Assembly (NCBI GenBank): GCA_039105265.1
Contig: JAPFFF010000022.1
Span: 1,426,001-1,490,000 of the forward strand
Direction: 5' to 3'
Length of the DNA: 64,000 nt
Origin: Tritrichomonas musculus
Lineage: Eukaryota; Parabasalia; Tritrichomonadida; Tritrichomonadidae
In this document: one piece after another, positions 41,301 through 47,936 of the stretch
How the letters are laid out: the number at the start of each line of letters is the position of its first letter
Numbering within the stretch: the stretch's first letter is position 1
Made by a program: the position numbers and the translations under genes
The notes under the pieces: model-generated
The model's database searches: none
The model's input: only the letters and a program-made list of their open reading frames with translations
What the model was told of the DNA's origin: nothing

Positions 41301-41612
41301 TTAATCTTTTTTCGAAGTAATTTTTTCAAAATCTTCAAGATTTAAAATATCTCCATATTCTTCAGATAAGAGAAGAGGTTTTGATGAATCATCTTCATCA
41401 GGCTTTAATTTGGCTTCGATTTGGAGTTTTATTTTTTGTTTCTTATTTTTTCCTTCAGACTTCAAAAGAAGATTTTGAATTGAGGTAGCGGTTTTTTGTA
41501 AATCATCAATTTTATCCCAAAGAATATCGATGGAATTTTCGATGTTGATAGTTTTAAATAATATCTTATTGGTTCGTAATCTTGATTTCCGAAGAGAGTT
41601 TCTGGAAGACAT
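41301..41612 (-). CDS. Hypothetical basic-to-acidic helical protein
   Basis: A 103-residue protein. A basic N-terminus (SSRNSLRKSRLRTNK) is followed by a helix and an acidic C-terminus. The leader on the minus strand has CTTGACGAGGAAC (41673-41685) and ATCACTTTTTTTT before the ATG at 41612. No function recognised. Confidence 0.66.
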   Translation of the reverse strand: MSSRNSLRKSRLRTNKILFKTINIENSIDILWDKIDDLQKTATSIQNLLLKSEGKNKKQKIKLQIEAKLKPDEDDSSKPLLLSEEYGDILNLEDFEKITSKKD

Positions 41613-41672
41613 TATGTTTTAAAAAAAAGTGATATGTCTTGATGAAGCACATCATTGATATATCTTTTTTTT

Positions 41673-41685
41673 GTTCCTCGTCAAG
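41673..41685 (-). promoter_or_regulatory. CTTGACGAGGAAC motif in a divergent promoter
   Basis: The exact 13-mer on the minus strand faces the gene at 41301-41612. On the plus strand CTTGATGAAGCAC (41638-41650) faces the gene at 41708, so the 95-base gap has one motif per direction. Confidence 0.58.
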
Positions 41686-41707
41686 TTGATTCATTTTTTT
41701 GTTTCGA

Positions 41708-42034
41708 ATGACTTCTCAAGACCAACAACCATCAAAAAATCAAATAAGTATTCCTTTTGAAAACATCTCAGATGGTGAAAGAAAAGTTTTAGAAATTTTA
41801 TCTCAAATTCATGCTCTTGAAGCAAAAGGAAAACAAATATGCCAAAACCTTCATGAAATTCAAATTGAGGCAAATCGAAAAATGCAAGAACTTGATGATA
41901 CAAAAAAATTGATTCATCTAGCCAAAAATCAATTATGTTCTGAGATGAAGGATTTTGCAGCGATTGTTGATAAGCAAAATCAAAAAGAACAAAAAAAGGG
42001 ATTTGCTTGGGATACTTGGACTAACCCAACTTAA
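41708..42034 (+). CDS. Coiled-coil protein
   Basis: A 108-residue protein from the ATG at 41708 (MTSQDQQPSK). It is nearly all helix with heptad-like spacing from residue 20 to 90 and a short aromatic end (FAWDTWTNPT). Function unknown. It converges with the coiled-coil gene at 42055. Confidence 0.66.
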   Translation: MTSQDQQPSKNQISIPFENISDGERKVLEILSQIHALEAKGKQICQNLHEIQIEANRKMQELDDTKKLIHLAKNQLCSEMKDFAAIVDKQNQKEQKKGFAWDTWTNPT

Positions 42035-42054
42035 ATAAAAAAAAATTAATTTTT

Positions 42055-42438
42055 TTATTCAGATATCTTTAACTTTAAGGAATAAACCTCTTTTATGAGT
42101 TGTTCGATTTGATTTTTTTGTTGAGATATTTCAGTCTCCAATTTTTGGATATGACTTTCTTGTTCTTTCTCCCATTCATAATTCTCTTCGAAGATGGAAT
42201 GAATTTTTGTTTTTTGAATATTTAGTCTCTCAATAAGACGTTGAATTACAATATCCTTTTCGGCAATTTGATTTTTCATTTCTTGTTTTTCATGATCAGA
42301 ATCGCGTATATGATTCAAAATGCTGGTTCCTAAACTTCTTGTTTGATTCAGAATATTCCAATTTTGTTCATGAATTTCGTGGAATTCCGATAAGACGTCT
42401 CGCCAAAAAGTATCTTGACTTGTTGTTGGAGTCTCCAT
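42055..42438 (-). CDS. Long coiled-coil protein
   Basis: A 127-residue protein, about residues 40-127 being continuous coiled coil (IQKLETEISQQKNQIEQLIK). TTCACTTTTTTTTAAAAAA precedes the ATG at 42438 on the minus strand. The inverted CTTGACGAGGAAC lies at 42495-42507. It may be a scaffold or tether. No family recognised. Confidence 0.68.
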   Translation of the reverse strand: METPTTSQDTFWRDVLSEFHEIHEQNWNILNQTRSLGTSILNHIRDSDHEKQEMKNQIAEKDIVIQRLIERLNIQKTKIHSIFEENYEWEKEQESHIQKLETEISQQKNQIEQLIKEVYSLKLKISE

Positions 42439-42494
42439 TTTTTTAAAAAAAAGTGAATAGATGATTGATAAAAAAAGGATTTGACAATTTTTTT

Positions 42495-42507
42495 GTTCCT
42501 CGTCAAG
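42495..42507 (-). promoter_or_regulatory. CTTGACGAGGAAC motif upstream of a coiled-coil gene
   Basis: Exact 13-mer on the minus strand, 57 bases before the ATG at 42438, with TTCACTTTTTTTT between them. Confidence 0.58.
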
Positions 42508-42576
42508 TTCAAAAAAATAAAAAAAAAAAAAAAAAAATTTAAAAAAAATTTAAAAAATCTTCTTAAAATTGTTTAT

Positions 42577-42897
42577 TTACTTATCTTCTTGATCTTTTTC
42601 TATTTCTTCGTCTGGAGGAAGCAAATTCATTATTGCTTGGCAAGCTTGCTGGAGAGAATTCATTTTTTCTCGGCAGTGATCGCGAGATGTTTCTTCTCTT
42701 TTGATCCATTGAGGAGAGCATTGCAAATTGATTTTGTCAAGAGGACTCAATAATTCAGGATCAGTATTCTTGAGATCTTCAAGTTCTTTTTCGTATTTCT
42801 TGACGAAATATTGATGGTGTTGCCAGTTTGCAAACTCATGAAGGAACTGAGAATGGAGTTCAGTAAGGATTCTTGCATATTCGGATGCTGTTGTCAT
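42577..42897 (-). CDS. Helical protein under an inverted repeated cassette
   Basis: A 106-residue helical protein with His, Glu and Gln and an acidic C-terminus. Its leader on the minus strand is ATCACTTCATTTTTATTC. Upstream is the inverted copy of the cassette found before 10403 and 11687. No function recognised. Confidence 0.64.
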   Translation of the reverse strand: MTTASEYARILTELHSQFLHEFANWQHHQYFVKKYEKELEDLKNTDPELLSPLDKINLQCSPQWIKREETSRDHCREKMNSLQQACQAIMNLLPPDEEIEKDQEDK

Positions 42898-43147
42898 GTT
42901 CCGGGAAAGAATAAAAATGAAGTGATGATGCGATGATGTGGCCTGGTAGGATTTTGCCCACTTTTTGAGAGGCAGAAATTCTTACTTTTTTGACAATGCT
43001 ACCGGGGGGCTAGCCTCGTCTTTCATGTGAAGGCAGAAATTCTTACTTTTTTGCCACCTACCGGAGGCTGCCTCAGTCTTTCATAGAAAGCCGGGAGAAC
43101 TTTTTGAGAAGGCAGAAATTCTTACTTTTTTGCCGGCCAAAATTTTT
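42898..43147 (-). promoter_or_regulatory. GC-richer repeated upstream cassette (copy 3, inverted)
   Basis: Three units with GGCAGAAATTCTTACTTTTT (the reverse of AAAAAGTAAGAATTTCTGCC), separated by CTACCGG and TCTTTCAT segments. It is more diverged than the two left-hand cassettes. It serves the minus-strand gene at 42577 and perhaps also the plus-strand gene at 43222. No gene lies in the 324-base gap. Confidence 0.58.
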
Positions 43148-43221
43148 GTGACCCGTCAAGTTGTTTGTCTCTTTCTTGAGTCAACAAAGACTTCACTTTT
43201 ATTTTTTGTTTTCCAAAAAAA

Positions 43222-43428
43222 ATGTCAGCACAAAAGATTCCTACTGAACAAAAAATTCCTGTTGATGAGGAAGAATCTGGTCCTGATTCCATTGAAGAAA
43301 TTTTTGATTCTACGATCGGAGAGGAGCCCATTTGTTTTATCATTCTAAAGTTAATTGTAGAACCAATGAAAGATCTTTCCAATCTTGCAATTAAAAAAGG
43401 AAATCGACGTCATGTATACTCAAATTGA
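43222..43428 (+). pseudogene. Small acidic gene, possibly frameshifted near its end
   Basis: A 68-residue ORF (MSAQKIPTEQ) with an acidic middle. Just after an A-run near 43390 another frame stays open and ends with the stop of TAATG at 43467, overlapping the next ATG at 43469. That frame has a natural-looking helical end (LNQILKDAEEGQEV). A one-base indel in the A-run is therefore possible. As written, the ORF stops at 43428. Confidence 0.45.
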
Positions 43429-43468
43429 ACCAAATTCTGAAAGACGCTGAAGAAGGACAAGAAGTTTA

Positions 43469-43888
43469 ATGCGCCAATTCCAATATCTCAAGTTTTCGAA
43501 ATTACAAGAAATATTCAAAACATTCAAAAATAGTGAAAAAAATCAATATATGATTTTAGTTAGGACGGAAAATCATCCTCTCGATCAAGTTGAAGTCTTT
43601 ATTGCATCACCAAAAATGCATTCTTTCCAATCACATCAAGCAGGAAGATACTCAAAAAAATTTGTTATCAAAGAGAAATATGTGTCGGCTGCCTTATATC
43701 CGAAAATCCAAGCGGAACTCAAGTCCTGCTCATTCATCTACTGCTGGAATGATAGGTCAAAATCTTTTTGGTGCCAAAAAGATCGTCTCGAAGATGTCAT
43801 GACCATTATCAGATATAATATTGCCGAATTCCGAATTACGATAAAGATATGTTATTTAGATCTCCGAAATAGCTCAGGAGAGCAATAA
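43469..43888 (+). CDS. Hypothetical protein
   Basis: A 139-residue protein from the ATG at 43469, with mixed strands and helices and a Trp/Cys-rich segment (SCSFIYCWNDRSKSFWCQK). No family recognised. Its start overlaps a possible upstream stop (TAATG). Its end overlaps the convergent gene at 43874 by 15 bases. Confidence 0.6.
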   Translation: MRQFQYLKFSKLQEIFKTFKNSEKNQYMILVRTENHPLDQVEVFIASPKMHSFQSHQAGRYSKKFVIKEKYVSAALYPKIQAELKSCSFIYCWNDRSKSFWCQKDRLEDVMTIIRYNIAEFRITIKICYLDLRNSSGEQ

Positions 43889-44119
43889 AGCTTCTAATAA
43901 AAAGCCTAATTTTTCTAATTCTTTTATCATCATCGCTTCAAACAAATTTAAAAAAGTTGAGTCATTTTCAATGTAGTCCATGAATGAATTCTCCAAAAAA
44001 GGTTCGGCTAAAATTTGTAATTCGGCGACAATTTCCTCTTTTTTTTGTTCATCATCGGTCAATCTCCAATTTTGGAGGTCTTCGAAGATTTTGCTGATTT
44101 TAGAAATTTTTGAAGACAT
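43874..44119 (-). CDS. Small acidic helical protein, possible third paralogue
   Basis: An 81-residue acidic helical protein. LTDDEQKKEEIVAELQ followed by a helix and ENDS resembles the TDEDEKELLVQKT ... EDSNDDD pattern of the tandem pair at 8572-9069, which may mean common origin. Function unknown. Confidence 0.6.
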   Translation of the reverse strand: MSSKISKISKIFEDLQNWRLTDDEQKKEEIVAELQILAEPFLENSFMDYIENDSTFLNLFEAMMIKELEKLGFLLEALLLS

Positions 44120-44154
44120 TTGAAATAAAATTAAAAATAATAAAAAAATTAAGT

Positions 44155-45981
44155 TTATTGATTCGTCTTAAGACGATAATACTTTGTGCCTTGATAATCA
44201 AGGATATCACAAAAGACTGATACTATGATTTCGAAATTTTGGATATCCTTTGCTTTATAACCATTTTTAGGACACCATTTTCGATATGCTTCATAAGCAG
44301 TACTAGCTTGATATCCTCCTTCGAATTTTGATTTCCGAGATTGAACAAAGAGAGATATTGGATTTCTTGAATAATCAAGAATTCTTTTTTTAGCTTTTGT
44401 CATTGGAAGATTTCGCCTTTCCCATCTTGAGATATCATTTCGTAAGAAATAAGATAGTAAATGAGAATAAAATTCTTCAGTGAAGGATGACTTTAAATCT
44501 CGAAAATATTCTAAATTATTCACTTTTGCAGATGATACTTCGGAAACAACAAATCGACGATCTCCTTCTTGAATCAATACAGGAGCAATATTATTTGAGA
44601 CAAAGATGAAATTTGCATAAATTTGGACCGACTGAGTATTTTGATATCTTTTTGTTATTTCTTGAATATTGTCTGTGATAAGAGTTTTGATTTTTTCGAA
44701 ATCACTTTTCTTGTTTTCAACAAAAGAATTTGTCTCATTACAGATGATTAATTTTTTGTTCAAAATAGTATCGTTAAAATTCCCCGAAACAGCTTGTATG
44801 GATGTATTTTTCCTGGCAAAATCACCTAATAATTCACAAATCACATTCGTGAAAGTTGTCTTTCCTGAACCATGAGGACCTATCAAAATTAATGCAGTTT
44901 CTGTTTGTTCATTCGGCTTTTGAAAAACAAAAGATAACCAATTTATGATATAAATAGCCAATTGAGAATCTCCTGAACAAATTATTTGATGAATATGATC
45001 AATGAAAGGTTGAATAAGAGGCTGAGATATTGACGAAACAAGAGGATAATCATATCCTTGAAATATTGAAAAAATGTCTGGGTCAGGAGATAAGAAACAA
45101 ATCGATTTATACAAAAAATAATTTGGATTCATCCCTGCCGAATAAATAGAATATCCTGTCAATGATGCAAAAAATTTTATGGATTTGAGTTTTTCAACAA
45201 ATTCTGATTTTGTAAAATATTGAATTTGGGGCTTTCTTGAACCTTCAGTATACATTTTCAAAATATATGGCTTTTTTTGTCGAGATTCAATTTGAGCAGC
45301 GACTCTTTTGAGATCTGAAATAAATTCCCCAACCCTTATTCCAGTCCCTGTTGATTTGATATAATTTTTCTTTCGAAGATCAGAGAATGAAAAAATATCT
45401 TTCCCTTCTATTTTGCACAAAGGATTAACTGTATTATTGCAATATTGTTCTAAAATATAATTTTTTTGAGGAACAGATAAATGATTAATAATTTTGAAGA
45501 ACCAAATATTATTTCGTTGAGATTTTCGATTTGATTGAGAGAATGCAGAATCGATAAATTCTGAATTTTGAGCATTAAACCATTCTAATAAAATAGGTTT
45601 TAAAACAGAATGTTTATATGGACCATTCAAAGAATATTTCAAAATTTTATTGAAATTCTCTGTTGTTGGTAAGAAAAGATTAAATAAATTGATTATATCA
45701 GAAGGAGGAATAAGAATCAAATCTTTTCTGATTTCAAGATCATTTTCAGAAATTTCTGGTACAAAATAATTTGGGAAAATATTTTGTTTAACTTTATTTT
45801 GTTCCAAATTTTCTTCTTCCTCATCAGCAATAAAAGGATTTGCATTTTCATTATTTTCTTCTTCTTCTTCAAGATATTGTTGAGATGTTGAAGTTGTTTG
45901 AGAAAATCTAATTTGTAAAAAATTTCTCGGTACTGATTCGATCGTACCATTTTGAGCTTCGATATATATCGGAGAAGACAT
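44155..45981 (-). CDS. SF3 helicase paralogue lacking the primase domain
   Basis: A 608-residue protein from the ATG at 45981 (MSSPIYIEAQ). It shares TGIRVGEFISDLKRV with GIRVGEFLSDLKKV of the primase-helicase. It also has an intact SF3 domain: LIGPHGSGKTTF (Walker A, about 370), KLIICNETNS (Walker B, about 410), FIFVSNN (about 460) and QEGDRRFVVSE (about 475). No YFDFDS-like primase motif is visible in its N-terminus, which instead is acidic and low-complexity. It may be a second helicase, a regulator forming mixed hexamers, or the helicase of another element. Confidence 0.9.
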   Translation of the reverse strand: MSSPIYIEAQNGTIESVPRNFLQIRFSQTTSTSQQYLEEEEENNENANPFIADEEEENLEQNKVKQNIFPNYFVPEISENDLEIRKDLILIPPSDIINLFNLFLPTTENFNKILKYSLNGPYKHSVLKPILLEWFNAQNSEFIDSAFSQSNRKSQRNNIWFFKIINHLSVPQKNYILEQYCNNTVNPLCKIEGKDIFSFSDLRKKNYIKSTGTGIRVGEFISDLKRVAAQIESRQKKPYILKMYTEGSRKPQIQYFTKSEFVEKLKSIKFFASLTGYSIYSAGMNPNYFLYKSICFLSPDPDIFSIFQGYDYPLVSSISQPLIQPFIDHIHQIICSGDSQLAIYIINWLSFVFQKPNEQTETALILIGPHGSGKTTFTNVICELLGDFARKNTSIQAVSGNFNDTILNKKLIICNETNSFVENKKSDFEKIKTLITDNIQEITKRYQNTQSVQIYANFIFVSNNIAPVLIQEGDRRFVVSEVSSAKVNNLEYFRDLKSSFTEEFYSHLLSYFLRNDISRWERRNLPMTKAKKRILDYSRNPISLFVQSRKSKFEGGYQASTAYEAYRKWCPKNGYKAKDIQNFEIIVSVFCDILDYQGTKYYRLKTNQ

Positions 45982-46005
45982 TAAATAAAAATGATATGAT
46001 ATTGT

Positions 46006-46017
46006 ATCATCGTCAAG
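46006..46017 (-). promoter_or_regulatory. CTTGACGATGAT motif upstream of the helicase paralogue
   Basis: On the minus strand CTTGACGATGAT is followed by ATATCATTTTTATTTA and the ATG at 45981. The plus-strand gene at 46077 has its own ACTTGACTTCATTTTTAT leader. Confidence 0.48.
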
Positions 46018-46076
46018 TACCTTTTGGTAAAAGGTGAAGTGAAAAAATTTTTGAGAACTTGACTTCATTTTTATAC

Positions 46077-46988
46077 ATGTTGGAAAGCCAACCTTGCAGC
46101 CAAAAAATTAGGCAAAATTTTTCTCAAGATTTTGGGAATCGTTTAAGTCAAGCAAATCTTGATTGGATGGAGGAAGAAGACGAAGAAGAAGAAAATCCAA
46201 TACCAAATACTCAACAAATGAGAAAAGAATTAATTTCTGCCGGAATTATTTTACCAAGCTCTCAAGAATTTACAAGTTCTCAAGATGATCAAATCAGATC
46301 AAATTTAACAAGTTCTTTTGACGCAGTTGTATCTCCACAAACTTTATTGAAAGTTCAAGATATTACAGATCAATTATCAACTTTCAAGATACGACCATCT
46401 CAAGAAATGCGAGAATTACCACCTCTCCCAGAAGAATGTTCGACTCAAAGAGATGATGAATATTTTGCTAGTCAAACTCCTTATGACTATAATTATGCTC
46501 CTTTAGAGAATCAACATATTACCCCAATGATTCAAGTTTCGATAAATCCTCAAACAAATTATGATGTTGATCAAGAAGATCTTCCGAAAAAAAGAAATGT
46601 TCAAGATTGTCGAAAAACAACAAAATTAGCTCAAGATGAACATTTGATAAAAAGACGAGAAAAAAGAAAAAATCAAAAAAGATGGATGATCGAAACAGAT
46701 TTTGTTCCAGAAATTCGGAAGCCAAGAGAACCTCAGACACAATATCAACGAAAGAAAAAGTTTCGAGAAATGAATCAAAATTTTGGTTCTTTTGTCTCTA
46801 CAATCTCTCCTGATGATTTAGAAGATGGAATGACTATGACAGAAATAAGAAGAAAACTCGAGAATTATTTTGATATAGATATCACAAATAATGGAATTGG
46901 CAAATTATCAAATTTTCATGACTATTTTGATCGTCGTAAGAAAAGGTTTGGTGAAAAGTTCGTTTATATTTATTACAAAAGAACTTGA
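46077..46988 (+). CDS. Hypothetical basic protein, possible DNA-binding C-terminus
   Basis: A 303-residue protein from the ATG at 46077 (MLESQPCSQK). The first 190 residues are disordered, acidic and Ser/Gln/Pro-rich. A strongly basic region follows (HLIKRREKRKNQKRWM, RKPREPQTQYQRKKKF). The C-terminal 75 residues look like a small winged-helix or similar domain (MTEIRRKLENYFDI ... FVYIYYKR). It is divergent from the helicase paralogue, suggesting a joint replication or regulatory role; that is inference. Confidence 0.72.
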   Translation: MLESQPCSQKIRQNFSQDFGNRLSQANLDWMEEEDEEEENPIPNTQQMRKELISAGIILPSSQEFTSSQDDQIRSNLTSSFDAVVSPQTLLKVQDITDQLSTFKIRPSQEMRELPPLPEECSTQRDDEYFASQTPYDYNYAPLENQHITPMIQVSINPQTNYDVDQEDLPKKRNVQDCRKTTKLAQDEHLIKRREKRKNQKRWMIETDFVPEIRKPREPQTQYQRKKKFREMNQNFGSFVSTISPDDLEDGMTMTEIRRKLENYFDIDITNNGIGKLSNFHDYFDRRKKRFGEKFVYIYYKRT

Positions 46989-47020
46989 CGGACAATAAAC
47001 GTTTTTTTTTCATATCATTT

Positions 47021-47123
47021 GTCTCATTTTTTTTCAGAGAGTATTCAAATTTTTTTTTCTGAAGTCTTTTTCAAATTAGAATTTTGAGATATTTCACAAA
47101 AAGTTTGAGGTCAAAAAATGTTT
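47021..47123. repeat. Direct repeat A, copy 1
   Basis: About 103 bases (starting GTCTCATTTTTTTTCAGAGA) repeated almost exactly at 47347-47450. The pair brackets the iteron array. Confidence 0.8.
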
Positions 47124-47152
47124 TTTTTCAAAAAAAAATTGAAATATCTTAG

Positions 47153-47292
47153 AGCGCCACAAAGTATATATTTGAGCGCCACAAAGTATACTTAGAGCGC
47201 CACAAAGATGTCTTAGAGCGCCACAAAGACTACCTGAAGCGCCACAAAGATATACCTGAAGGGTCACAAAGTATACTTAGAGCGCCACAAAG
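47153..47292 (+). repeat. Iteron-like array of AGCGCCACAAAG
   Basis: Seven copies of a 12-mer AGCGCCACAAAG (one reads AGGGTCACAAAG), spaced about 21 bases, which is two helical turns. The spacers are variable with TATACTTAG-like sequence. It lies in the longest gene-free stretch of the outer element (46989-47936). The layout is that of a protein-binding iteron array, as at origins or enhancers; no function is shown. Confidence 0.75.
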
Positions 47293-47346
47293 AGGAGTCT
47301 GCAAGTTTTTATGACCAAATATTGTCTCAGATCACATGTCTTTTTC

Positions 47347-47450
47347 GTCTCATTTTTTTTTCAGAGAGTATTCAAATTTTTTTTTCTGAAGTCTTTTTCA
47401 AATTAGAATTTTGAGATATTTCACAAAAAGTTTGAGGTCAAAAAATGTTT
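47347..47450. repeat. Direct repeat A, copy 2
   Basis: Near-exact second copy of 47021-47123. It is followed by one decayed iteron-like ACCACAAAAAG. Confidence 0.8.
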
Positions 47451-47512
47451 GATTATATCCTTGAAGCACCACAAAAAGATGAAAGTCAAATTTTTTTTTT
47501 TATATCATTTTT

Positions 47513-47916
47513 ATCTTGGTTAATGGACCAAATACCGGACCAAATACCGGACCAATCTTGATCTGGAAAACTTTTATAGAGAGGCGATTTTTTTGATTTT
47601 CCCAAATGATCGAAAAATAATTTGATTTTCAGTGAAAAAATCTTTTTATAAGATTGGTCCCAAGATTGGTTCCAAAACTGGTCCTCCTAAGATCCTATAT
47701 ATTTTATAGCTAAAACCAAGGGTTTTTTGAACAGCTTCTTTTTGAACCGCTGAATTTTTTTGAGATATTAGAATTTCAAGATTGGTCCAGGACCAGATTT
47801 TTGGTCCATTAACCAGGATAAATCAACCCAAAATCGATCATTACTGAAAATTTTCAAGATTGGTCCCAAGATTGGTCCCAAAACTGGTCCTTCAAGATTG
47901 GTCCATTAACCGGGAT
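47513..47916. repeat. MITE-like repeat, copy 2, with terminal inverted repeats
   Basis: About 404 bases bounded by ATCTTGGTTAATGGACCAA and TTGGTCCATTAACCGGGAT, inverted repeats that differ at two of 19 positions. Inside are tandem AAGATTGGTCCC and ATACCGGACCAA units. It is almost identical to 40857-41236. There is no coding capacity, as expected for a miniature inverted-repeat element. A clear target duplication is not visible because both flanks are A/T runs. Confidence 0.72.
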
Positions 47917-47936
47917 AAAAAAAAATAATAATATCT

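Noticed and set aside
46059-46076. Extended start of the gene at 46077
   Set aside because: The upstream codon is TTG inside an ACTTGACTTCATTTTTAT leader. The ATG at 46077 is the plausible start. The same reasoning moved starts at 2277, 2388, 2889, 4025, 23175, 32338, 37668, 41708 and 54691.
47153-47292. CRISPR-like repeat array
   Set aside because: The units are 12 bases with spacers of about 9 bases, the setting is a eukaryotic virus, and there are no cas genes.
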